64,000 nucleotides of DNA from Rhizophagus clarus (Eukaryota; Glomeromycota; Glomeromycetes; Glomerales; Glomeraceae). The stretch spans positions 1 through 64,000 of the forward strand of contig BLAL01000045.1 of NCBI GenBank assembly GCA_015698045.1, read 5' to 3'. Of the stretch, positions 34,819-45,104 are shown piece after piece. A model generated the notes under the pieces. It was not told the origin of the DNA, made no database searches, and worked only from the letters and a program-made list of their open reading frames with translations. Each line of letters begins with the position of its first letter. Within the stretch, counting starts at the first letter, position 1. Both the position numbers and the translations under genes were made by a program.

Positions 34819-34833
34819 TTGAATTTAAATTCT
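34819..34833. repeat. LINE target-site copy 3
   Basis: TTGAATTTAAATTCT directly follows the 3' end of LINE copy 2. Confidence 0.9.
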
Positions 34834-34849
34834 TTCTTAAAGAAATTAT

Positions 34850-35026
34850 AGATATTAGTCATATGAACCTATTGGCAACAGAGTCCCAAAAATCATAGCG
34901 GCTTTTACCATTAATATTGTGATAGGCACGGTTTCTGTCTCAGCGTATGTCAACAAGTTCATCCATCATAGCCCAGTTCCAATGGACGTTATAGTGGGAA
35001 TGACGTGAACGTGTGTGGCGAGGCAT
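34850..35026 (-). pseudogene. 5' half of the Myb/SANT-like gene split by the LINEs
   Basis: From an ATG at 35026 (an in-frame frame upstream is open to 35155) it reads MPRHTRSRHSHYNVHWNW, MMDELVDIR, an in-frame TGA (34940-34942), then DRNRAYHNINGKSRYDFW and DSVANRFI. This is the first two helices of a trihelix/MADF-like domain with its tryptophans. It continues, after the LINEs, at 15950-15570. The TGA replaces what should be a coding residue, so the gene was damaged besides the insertion. Confidence 0.55.
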
Positions 35027-35159
35027 TATTAGTTTAGATTTGATTTTTATAATTTGATTTTGGGATGAGTAAAAATTTGAAAGAAAGTCGTAAAATGTCA
35101 CTTTAAATAAAATTTGAACAATACCTCTTTGATTTGATTTTATTTCTCGTTTCAATTAA

Positions 35160-36270
35160 AATTTAATTTATTACACTTTTCATCATTAAACATATTAATT
35201 AAATCATGTACATGTTTAATTGTTTTAAATATAAATATCAATATATCATATTTAAAAATAAAACAATTTATTATTAGCACATTCTATTGAATTTTAAATA
35301 TTTCGCATACATTTCTTAAAAAAATTAATTTTTTTTAATCAATTTAATTAAAAATAATTATATTCTGATTAAATATTTTGCGTACATTTCTTAAAAAAAT
35401 CATAAAAAAAATCTTGTACATCGTACATGCAATTACTAAATATCATCCCCTTGTAATAAATAAAAAATTACGCAACACAAATTCAACACAAATTCAACAC
35501 AAATTCAACACAAATTTAACAAATTTAACGAAATTTGGCCAAAATTAATAATTTTTTACCAGAATTATCAACACAAATTGAACACAAATTGAACACAAGT
35601 TTCAGTCACGATTTATTTATGTCATGCCTGCGTTGTTGATAATTAATCTGCATGATATGATTGTGCATACAGTATCGTATTTTCTGGCCAATCAAAATTA
35701 GGCTGATCCTTGCATTCTGCACGCGTTTTTTGTCCTATTTATTTTTTGTCTCTTTATTTCTTTATTTTTTTGTTCAATATTTTTCTCTTTTTTTTATTAT
35801 TTCTTTATCCTTTTGTTCAATATTTTTTAATTATATACAGAATATTTACATATATTTCATAATTTATTGCTTTGCAGGTATAGAAATATTTGTTTATTAA
35901 TACTAATTGTTTTAATACTAACGCGTTTTTTACCCTAATTGTTACTTTATATTGTAATACTAACAATACTATCTACGTTTCCTTTTTTTCTTTTACTTGT
36001 ACTTTAATACTAACGATAATATCCATGTTTCTACTGTTTCTTTAACTCTTTTTACTCTAATATTAACAACACTAACAATACTAACAATATTTCTTTTATC
36101 TTTATATCTAATACCAACGTTACTATAGCTGTTTCTCTTCTTTTTACATCTAATTGTATCGTTACTCTTTCTTTTTTTACTTTTATATATTCTGTTTATA
36201 GTAATAAATACTTGTAATTTTTTATAATTTAATTCATATTATATCTAATAAAATATACATTATATAAACT
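35160..36270. other. A+T-rich spacer of the right arm
   Basis: No gene. It contains a short tandem run of CAACACAAATT units (35470-35520) and T-rich stretches with repeated TAATACTAAC-type words (35880-36130). Confidence 0.45.
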
Positions 36271-36700
36271 TATAGTACAAAAATGAATTTTGAAACATTA
36301 CAAAATATTTATGTAAAATTACGAATCGTCAAAATATTTTAAAAAGTTGCGAAATATTACGCAATAAAATTACACAATATTACAAACCGTAAAATTACGC
36401 ATATCATAATATTTCGAAATATTTTAAAAAGTTACAAAATATTACGCTTACGCAAACTTGCAGCGGGTCTGGAAACTTACGAAATATTATGTAAAATTAC
36501 AAAATATTGCGAATGCGTAAAATTACGGAATATTACGAACCGTAAAATTACGAAACTTTGCATATCATAATATTTCAAAATATTTTAAAAAGTTACGAAA
36601 TATTACTCTTCTGCAAACTTGCGGCGGGTCTGGAAACTTACAAAATATTATGATGCGTAATCTTGCGCAATTTTTCGCACTATAAAATTTCCTGATGTAA
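36270..36700. repeat. Right-arm subterminal repeats
   Basis: Dense AAATATTACG/CGTAAAATTACG motifs, with a direct repeat of period about 164 bp (CATATCATAATATTT... to GCGGGTCTGGAAACTTAC) starting at about 36400 and 36564. Part of it is the inverse of the left arm. Confidence 0.75.
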
Positions 36701-37663
36701 AAGACAATTTACTTTGACCAAAGTGTTGAAATTATGCTCTAAAATTTCTAAATGAGTAAAAAAATATAAACGTTAATTTCTCCATATATATTAATCATAG
36801 TATTATAAAATTTAAGATACGAATAGATCTAACCTGCCTAAACAACTCTACTTAAGCAACAAAATGTAGTTTACTTTGATCAAAGTATTGAAATTACGCT
36901 CTGAAGTCACTAAACAGATATAAAAAAATTTAGAAATTGAAAATTAGTGCAGTTTTGTAAAATATATATTACTCTATGAATGTTTATTATATACTTAAAA
37001 AATTTATAATATAAATATATTTGACACTTCTGAACAACATAACTTAAGCCGCAGTAAGCAATTTCATTTTGCCAATGTACCAAAATTACGCTCTAAATAT
37101 GTAAAATAGATTTAGTTGTCAGTTCCATTATAAAAACGTGAGTTTTTTTTTCAAATATTATACCTATATTTATAAAATTTAAGATCCAAGTATTTTGGAT
37201 TTTGCTAAACAACTTTACTTAAGCAATAAAAGGTACTTTACTTTTATCAAGGTGATGAAATTTCGTTCTAAAAATTTATGTATATTTAAAAATAATGTGT
37301 TTTTTTTAGTTTTTCATGTTTTATACAAAAACTACCTGAATAACCGCTATTACAAGCTTAGAAAAACTTTTTCTACTCGTAAAATTACATATATTTTTAC
37401 TTTTAAAACTGCATATTTTTTTATTTCTCAACTTCAATCTTGAAAAAAGTGTGTTTTTAAGGAGAGTTTTTCGTACGTTATAAAAAAAAATTTTATTATT
37501 CAAGATCAGAAAGTAAGAATAGAAATTGATAGAACACATGATAATCTATCAATTTCTTAATTTGTATAAATGTAGTACATTAAAAAATTTAATGTTTAAT
37601 TACTAAATGAAGTAATGCGATTGATGTTATGCAAGATAATTTTAATATAAAAATGATCTGCAT
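36700..37663. other. Right-arm subterminal region, no gene
   Basis: A diverged repeat recurs about three times (TTTACTTTGACCAAAG...GAAATTACGCTCT followed by CTTAAGCAA), consistent with subterminal repetition. No reading frame is convincing. Confidence 0.45.
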
Positions 37664-37682
37664 GTGACATTTCCGGTGACTG
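37664..37682 (-). repeat. Right terminal inverted repeat
   Basis: GTGACATTTCCGGTGACTG is the inverse of the left end (16 of 19 positions) and is followed by TTAA and then LTR sequence. Confidence 0.8.
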
Positions 37683-38149
37683 TTAAGCGAACCATAAGTA
37701 TATTCAAAATAACTTTTAATAATTAATATTCTCATCTTTATTATTTCATATCTTTTGAGAGAACAGAATTAACTGTCGAGCTCTCTAATTATTGATCTTG
37801 TATTACGTTCATCTCTACTTTACATAAAGGAAAAATTGGGTATTTTTATAAGTTTTCAAAAATTAGTTTCTACTATTTCTTTCTATTTTCCTAATTTTAA
37901 ATGTTAAAATAAATTAAACTAAGAATAAAAATATAATGTAATTTAATCTAAAAATAAATAAATAAAAATATGATGTAATTTAATCTAAAAATAAATATAA
38001 CTTATAACTATTATTGTCCTTTAATTGAACTATTATTCATCATTTATTATCTATCGGTTAAATTATTTCCGTCAGTTAAATTATTACTCTTGTAATTACT
38101 ATGTGTTGTACTAATATTATTTCTCTATCACGTGAATTCTGGCATTACA
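37683..38149 (-). mobile_element. 5' LTR of the gypsy element, outer part
   Basis: Collinear with 9519-9948 (AACCATAAGTATATTC... to GGCATTACA), with one internal about 36-bp duplication near 37950. It completes the LTR begun at 13742-14028, giving an LTR of about 750 bp. Position 38149 is the outer end of the gypsy element; the next bases are ACGAA. Confidence 0.88.
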
Positions 38150-38160
38150 ACGAACAAGAC

Positions 38161-38874
38161 TAAGGATGGTGCCGCAATTGATTTATCAAATCCGCAATAT
38201 TGCGGATTTTGGAGTTGAATTGCGGTTAGTGAACCGCAATTCCGCAATTCACCTGATCGGTTTTGGCAGTTTACCGAACCGATTTAATAAAAAAAACGTT
38301 TACGCAACGTTTTTTTTAATTAATTTAACGAAAAAACGTTGCGAAACGTTTTTTCAAAGTATTTTAATTAAAAAAAACGTTTCGCAACGTTTTTTTAATT
38401 AATTTAACGTAAAAACATTGCGAAACGTTATTTCAAAGTATATTTAATTAAAAAAAATGTTTCACAACGTTTTTTAATTAATTTAAAGAAAAAACGTTGC
38501 GAACCGTTTTTTCAAAGTATATTTAATTAAAAAAAACATTTCGCAACATTTTTTTAATTAATTTAAAGAAAAAACGTTGCAAAACGTTTTTTCAAAGTAT
38601 ATTTTAATTAAAAAAAACATTTCACAACGTTTTTTTGGATTGCTTTAGCAAAATTGCAATTCCGCAAATGTATCGCAATTCCGCAAATGTGCCGCAATTC
38701 CGCAATTATTCCGCAATTGAATTGCGGTACTTTGCGGAATTGCGGAATATTTGCGAAATTGTGGACAATTGCGGATTGCAGAATTGCAGATATTTAGGTT
38801 TAAAAATCCGCAATGTTCCACAATACCGTAAATCGCAATTATTCCGCAATTGCTTATTTGCGGCACCATCCTTA
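38161..38874. mobile_element. Non-autonomous hAT-type element (family TAAGGATGG), 714 bp
   Basis: Perfect 17-bp inverted ends TAAGGATGGTGCCGCAA and perfect 8-bp duplications AACAAGAC (38153-38160, 38875-38882). Subterminal TTGCGG/CCGCAA arrays match those of 30355-31928 in the opposite orientation. The centre instead carries GGTTTTGGCAGTTTACCGAA-type sequence and the AACGTTKCGMAACGTT array (38297-38630) found in the TAGGGCTC family. Confidence 0.93.
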
Positions 38875-38882
38875 AACAAGAC

Positions 38883-40100
38883 AAATGGCTAATATGAACT
38901 TTTGGTCCTAAAGCTAAGCCTGTACGGTATAAATCTTTTGCACAAGAAACTAATATTCCTAATACCCTAAATTCCTTGATAGTTCATACGGCCCTAAAAG
39001 TGTACTCTAGTATACTCACTAGCCAGGACTCTCTTGTTGAAATATCTTCTCTTCTTGAGAAAAAAATGGAAGATACAGTCAGTGATGAAATATCACGTGC
39101 AGATCAGAATCTGGTTAATTCTGGTATCCCGCATCAGGATACACAACAGATTATTACTAAATTAGTATCTGATGATCATCAATCTCTACAAAATCTGCCA
39201 GTTGATCCTGATGCCATGCAGATTTTCCATGATGCAGATACTGTACTACCACCTCCTTTCCTTAGTACAACTGATACTAAACCAAATAAATCGAAGAAGG
39301 CAGCGCCCAAGTCTATTGAAAAAGTATATGTCAATCAAATAATCCCTAATGACAAAATGAATAACGTTAGGAACATTTTCATATATGATGTTCCTGCAAG
39401 TTGATCCCATGCAAAAATAATTGCCAAACTTAAAGTATGGGGTAATGTTATATCCATAATGACAAAGCGTTAACACAAATATCAAACGTTGCGCATAAAG
39501 ATTTGTCTCTCAACCTTTTCATTGGCATCTTTCAATCAGGGTATATAGCAATACTCATTAGGTGAACAAGCAATATGATAGTTCTCAGGACACTGGTATC
39601 TACTACAAAGAAAGTGACGAGAACAGTTCCGTTTATACCTTAATGACCTACCTCAAGATAGTAATTGTTGGCAATTATGGGACTATAATAAACCTTCAAC
39701 TATTTTTTCTCATTATCTGATTAAAGCTCTCAAGCATTTTAATTCAGGTGGGAAATCCCAGATTGTGGCGTACTTCGAAAAATATTAAGATGTAGAATTT
39801 TGTCAAAAGACAACCTTCAATTTCATCCATAATAATGTGGACTACTCTCTTTCATGGTGTACTTCTCCTATTTCCTCTCAGAACAAAAATATGAAGCCTA
39901 CGAAGAATTCTGATAAGCAGAATTCCGGTTCTCTTAAAGCTCGCTCTACTAATTCTAAACCTACCAAGGATTAAGCAAAGTCTTCCAAAAAGTCAAAAGA
40001 CAAGAAAAAAAGGAAGTCTTTGGGCAATAAGTCTAATGATAAGATGGATATTATTAAACTTTTATTGACTTTAATTTCTTAATTGTCATTATTTTAGTAG
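38883..40100 (+). pseudogene. LINE ORF1-like relic 1
   Basis: A decayed reading frame runs from about 38970. An open part (38976-39404) contains VYVNQIIPNDKMNNVRNIF and IYDVPAS, continuing after a TGA as SHAKIIAKLKVWGNVISIMTK. Later come LPQDSNCWQLWDYNKPSTIF and IVAYFEKY, then a Ser/Lys-rich tail (SKKSKDKKKRKSLGNKSND) ending MDIIKLLLTLIS. The arrangement (RRM-like core, Lys-rich tail) is that of a LINE ORF1, a different family from the two LINEs at 16-35 kb. No RT follows. Confidence 0.55.
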
Positions 40101-40783
40101 AATAGCGTTATTTCTTTTTCTTTTTATTTTTTTTTTTCTTTTCATTCATTTGTCTGAGTAAGTCTGCCAAGCAAAGAACAACTATAGGGTTTTGTTGTAT
40201 TAAGGTGTTGAGGCTTCATGGCGGAAGTAATTACAATTTATATTTGAGGAGCCATAGATTGTTTTTTTTACAGGGTGGCATCACTTGTTTTAGCTTAGCT
40301 TTAACTTTCACTGGAGATACTTACGATAACCAGTTCTGATCTTAATTTTTTAAATTCTACGGTTTGACTGACTATCAATGCTTACTTAGGATTTTCTTTG
40401 TATTGTTTGAATTTGTTTTACTTTTTATATTTCAGTTGGATGACAATTGTTTTAATAAAAATAAAAATAAAAATAAAATAAATCAAATAAATAAAATAAA
40501 TTATACTAATAATATTAATCAGATTGATCATATTATCATGATCATCATGATTATTATAATTATTATAACTATTATAATTATTCTAATTATCATGATTATT
40601 ATGACTATTATGACTATTGTAGGACCTTAAACAATATATAAATATGTTAGATTTGAGTTTGCTTAATAATCATATAAAAAAAAACCCTATGTAAGACTTT
40701 TATTTACTTATTTTAATATAAAATTTTTAGTTAGTTAGATATTTAAATGCGTAGCTAAATGATTTTTATTTCAGCTCAGTAAT
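40101..40783 (+). other. 3' region and A-rich tail of relic 1
   Basis: A 3' UTR-like stretch that ends in an AATAAAAATAAAAATAAA-type run (40456-40510), then simple-sequence DNA of ATTATTATAA type. No RT domain lies between ORF1 relic and tail. Confidence 0.45.
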
Positions 40784-41315
40784 TACCATATATTACGGGC
40801 CACAGTACCCTCCCTATGCATAGTATCCCCTCAAAAAATTTGCCAGAATTTTAAAGTACCCGGGTACTTTACATAGAGAATTCCAATTTAAAGCTTAAAA
40901 TTTTGTAAAATACCCGGGGTATAATACTAGGTTTATATATAATGTATATTCCAGATATATAAAAATGCTAGAACAGTCAGTTTTAGCGCTTTTTTTGCAT
41001 TTTTATATATATAAAAATGCCGGAACAATCAGTTTCAGCGTTTTTTTTGCATTTTTATATATATAAAAATGCTAGAACAATCAGTTTTGGCATTTTTTTT
41101 TTTACTTTACATATAAAAAATGCCAGAACAGTCAGTTTCGGCATTTCACCAATCTAATTAAACCTGGGTATTATACATGGCATGTACCCCAGGTATTTTA
41201 AAAATCCTGTACACCCCTATGTATAGTATCCACCCGTGTATAGTACCCCTAGATACAGGCCAAAACCCCCAAATTTTGCAAGATACCGGGGTACTGTGAC
41301 CTGTGATATACGGTA
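40784..41315. mobile_element. Inverted-repeat element, 532 bp
   Basis: The ends TACCATATATTACGGGCCAC and, read inward from the right, TACCGTATATCACAGGTCAC extend to ...AGTACCC on both sides (23 of 27 agree). The interior holds CCCGGGTA-type motifs and a tandem array at 40955-41140. Confidence 0.75.
40955..41140. repeat. Tandem array of foldback units, about 62 bp, 3-4 copies
   Basis: Each unit runs ATATATAAAAATGCYRGAAC, A(G/A)TCAGTTTYRGC, T-run, GCATTTTTATATAT. The outer parts are inverse, so each unit can form a hairpin. Confidence 0.8.
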
Positions 41316-41824
41316 TATTTACATAGCAGAACCCCTTATTCATATAACAAAGATTTTCATATATATATATATATAGAGAAAATTTTTTTAAACTAATACT
41401 TTTTTTCTATTATTTTACATATTTTAATTTTATAAACACAATATTGTATTTAATATTTATAAAAAAAATCATGTTTTTATAATAATATTCTCATATTCTT
41501 ATTTTTTGTTTGCTAATTTTACTCATATATAAAATGAATTTCAAACAAATAAAATTACCTTTTATATTAAGTAAATTGTTCAGCAGTGTAAAAAGTATTT
41601 GTATTTTAATTTTTATGATTCTAAGTATAATATTTGTGAAGATAATTATATTTTTTAAACAGTACTAACTCCAAAAAAATTTTTTTTTCTCTTTTAACTT
41701 CAGAATGTAATAACATCACTTTGGTCAAATGAGATTACTTTTTTATGTTTAAAAAGTTATTCAGTAATATCGAATCTACTTGCATATAAATTTTTATAAT
41801 GATTGGACTAATATTTATAAAGTA

Positions 41825-42325
41825 CAGTCAGACCTGTCTATAATCACCGTTTTTGGCAAGCCAAAAATTGGTGATAATAGATAAGTGTGATTATATAGTG
41901 AATTCCATATATAAATATTATATATTTTAAAATATATTATAATGATTATATCTCTTTTTTTTTAAAGATTAAGTTGATAATTTTGGCTAAATTTTATAAT
42001 TCTAGCTAGTATTACTTAACGTTTTCAAGAAAATTTGAAAAATTTTATTTTGGTGATTATGATTTAAATTTATAATTCTGGTCGACACTATGTATTTGCC
42101 CAATTTTAACTTATTAAATAACGCATGTCACGTGAAATGTGATTATAATTAGTTTATTTTATAATAGATTAAACCTCAATTTTTCTCTTATGCTGGTGAC
42201 AGTGATTAATATATGTTGGTGATTATAAAAAGTGTATATCGGCCTTAAAATTTCAAAACATTAAAGTTAAGTGATAATATACAGGATGTGACTATATATA
42301 GGGTGATTGTAACCAGGTCTGACTG
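41825..42325. mobile_element. Tc1/mariner-like MITE, 501 bp
   Basis: The ends CAGTCAGACCTGTCTATAAT and, inward from the right, CAGTCAGACCTGGTTACAAT are both followed by CACC and flanked by TA on both sides. No ORF. Confidence 0.85.
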
Positions 42326-43010
42326 TATTGGCTATTTTTGTATTATCAATTTTTTTGCAAAAATCTAATTTGCAACTTTAGAATATGATTTCACCACTTT
42401 AGTCAAATGAAATTATTTTTTTATGTTATAAAGTTGTTCAGTAATGTCAAATCTACTTACAGTAAAAATTTTAGGATGATTGGATTAATATTCATGAAAT
42501 ATGACCAACATTTATACTTTCAATTATTTATCGTTTAAGTGATCTTAATTTTAAAGTGTAATTTTTTTTATTTTAAATCAACTTGTTAACTTTAAGAAGT
42601 TGTTCAGAAGGGTTGACAATAATTTATATTTTAATTTTATAATCTAAATATAATAATATTTATAAAAAATTCCAAATTTTAAAATTATTTTTAAAATAAT
42701 AATAATATATTAATATTATATTAATATTAATTAAAATTAAAAATTTTAAAGTTGGTATATCATTTTATATTATTAATTTATTAATATTTAATGAATAAAT
42801 TTCACAATTTTTTTTTGCAATGATATAAAAAATTAATTTACTATTACTATATATATATTTATTATAATTAAATTATTTTTTTATACTTAAATAAAATTAT
42901 ATATGTCAGAAAAAAAATTGCTTAGCAGAATAAAAAATTTAAAGGTTATAATAAGAGTTTGCTTATTAGAACTTAAAATAATTTGCTTATTGATCATAGT
43001 AAATTTTGAA
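42326..43010. other. A+T-rich spacer, nothing recognised
   Basis: No gene; repeated ATTTACTTTGGTCAAATGA-type sequence resembling that of 36700-37300 and 41700 is scattered here. Confidence 0.4.
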
Positions 43011-44450
43011 ATTTTCATCTGACCTATATATATTATTCAGAATCCTGCTACTAATCCTAAATATAAAGAGAATAAAGTTTTGACTAAAGCTGTTGATAAG
43101 ATATATACAGATTTTCATATTCTTAAAGATCAAAGGAATTATCTAAGAGATATTTTCATGTATGATGTAACTGTAAAGTGGTTTTATAAAAAAATTCTGA
43201 CTGAACTTAAATTATGGGATAACATTATTTCTATGATAACAAAGAAATAAAGGAAGTATCAGACGTTTTAAATTAATATATGTCTCTTCTTTTTTATATT
43301 ACTTCCTTTGATAAGATCTTTGGCAGTATTCTTTAGGAAACTAAGTGGTACAATAGTTTTCCAAAAACTGGACACTACAATGAAGAAAGAAATATGAACA
43401 GTTTTGTTTCTAAATATACTTGTATTTTAAATTATTTTTATATTACAGAATTACGTAATTTTGTAATTCTGTAATTATTAAGTAATTTATTAGAAAAGAT
43501 CCTAATTTTGTATTTAATTTCAGATTCTGTATTTAATTTCGTATTCTGTATTTAATTTCATATTATAAAAATATTTAACTAGTATTAACCTAAATTTTTG
43601 CTGAATTATAATTAAAAATTTAGTAAAATATAACTCAACAACTAGTTGTCTGATTTTGATGATCTTATTGTCATTTGATTTGTCTTATTAAGACAAATCT
43701 AATAATAATAAGAACATAAAAATCCAATCATTAGATCATGCTCTGACATTAATAATCACTAAATATTTGCAGTGAGATAACTCTGTCAATATCAATGCTA
43801 GAGAACTGCAATACATATTAGATTCATCTTAATAAAATGAATCAAATAAGAGTAAAATTGTTAAAATCAGATTACTGAATCCAGAGATATTCATACTTCT
43901 GTATTATTATACAAATTTTAGAATTTTGAAGTGTATAATTACATATTTATGTAATTTAATAATTTCAGATTTCAGATTTGCCAATTGAATTTTGGAAATA
44001 ACTATATCTTCAAATCAACAACCTGCCTGAAGACTCGTGATATTGGCAATTATAGGATAGGAATCAATCATCATATATCTTTAATAACTACTCAGTTAAA
44101 GCTATAAAATATTTCAGAATAGGTAACAAGAATTTGATAGTAGCTTTTTTCAAAAAATTTGAAGATGTAGAAGTTTGTCATCAGATAACTTTTAATTTCA
44201 ATTATAATAATATAAATTACTCTTATTCTTGATGTAAAGCTTTCTTTATTATCACCAAAGGTTCTTCCAATAAGTCCAAGTCTTTCTCTGGTATTTTAAT
44301 AAAGCCATCTAAGAGGGACAAGAAGACTGCTTCCTTCAAAACACGCTCTACAAATCAAATAAACCTTTTAAGGATACCAAGAAAACTTCTAAAAACTTGA
44401 AAGATAAGAAGAAATTAAAGAAGTCATCTGACAAATAAGAAATCTTAAAA
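43010..44450 (+). pseudogene. LINE ORF1-like relic 2, with internal insertion
   Basis: Homologous in order to relic 1: YLRDIFMYDVTVKWFYKKI and LTELKLWDNIISMITK at 43140-43250, then NNLPEDS, a YIFNNYSVKAIKYF-like segment and VAFFKKFEDVEVCHQITFNF at 43990-44220, then a Lys-rich tail. Many stops. About 540 bp (43420-43960) without counterpart in relic 1 separate the two parts. No RT follows. Confidence 0.5.
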
Positions 44451-45080
44451 TAAAATACATATCTTCAAGCTTTTATTACAAATTTTAGCTTAAAATTTAG
44501 TAATTAGTATTTTTATTTTTTTTTCTTTTTTAGATTTTTTTTGATACTCAGTGAGTTGACATTACTAATCATATAAGCATTACGCAACTTACTAAGTTTG
44601 TTTGTTTAAAGGATAGTAAGTAATACTAGATATTGATGCCTTCTAGAGAAGGTGATTCTATGACTAGTTTGTAATTACTTGTAAGGTTAAGGTGCTTACT
44701 TTAGTTTTCACCTAAGGGTCACATGATAATCTATTTAGTTTAATATTTTTATATACTAGCAAAGATTTGATCATTACTCATCATTTATATTTCTGATATA
44801 TCATTTTTATCTAGTTTATTCCTGTAGTTCTTTTATATAAATTTGATTATTAAATAAAAATTAAAAATTAAAAATTTAGTATAACAAATCTTTAGTATTA
44901 TATCAATTTTAATATGTAAAAAAATTTATTATAATAAATAAATATTATTAATTAAGAATAAATGTATACATCGCTCCTTGCGTAATGATTAAATATAGCA
45001 TATGATTATTGATCACGTAATTATATATTCTGAAATTTGTTTATTAAGCAGATCTTTTTTAGATCTTTTTTAGACGCATT
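44451..45080. other. 3' flank and A-rich tail of relic 2
   Basis: Ends in ATTAAAAATTAAAAATT near 44850-44875, like the other ORF1 relics. No gene. Confidence 0.4.
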
Positions 45081-45104
45081 TTGTTTACTGTAAAAAACAT
45101 TCTA

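Larger units (their letters stand above)
14029..37682. mobile_element. DNA transposon with 19-bp inverted repeats and subterminal arrays, split by two LINEs (23.65 kb as it stands, about 4.8 kb without them)
   Basis: The left end CAATTACTGGAAATGTCAC and the right end, read inward, CAGTCACCGGAAATGTCAC agree at 16 of 19 positions. Flanks are TTAG (14025-14028) and TTAA (37683-37686), a 4-bp target duplication with one change; the intact LTR copy at about 9519-9522 has a single TTAG. Further inside, 14564-14607 is the reverse complement of about 36656-36699 (TACATCAGGAAATTTTATAG...), and both arms carry arrays of GTAATATTACG-like sequence. The only gene it seems to own is a Myb/SANT-like one (15570-15950 plus 34850-35026, minus strand); I find no transposase. 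A 3-4 bp TTA(R) duplication plus a Myb/SANT gene recalls PIF/Harbinger, but the termini are not typical, so I leave it unclassified. Confidence 0.75.
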
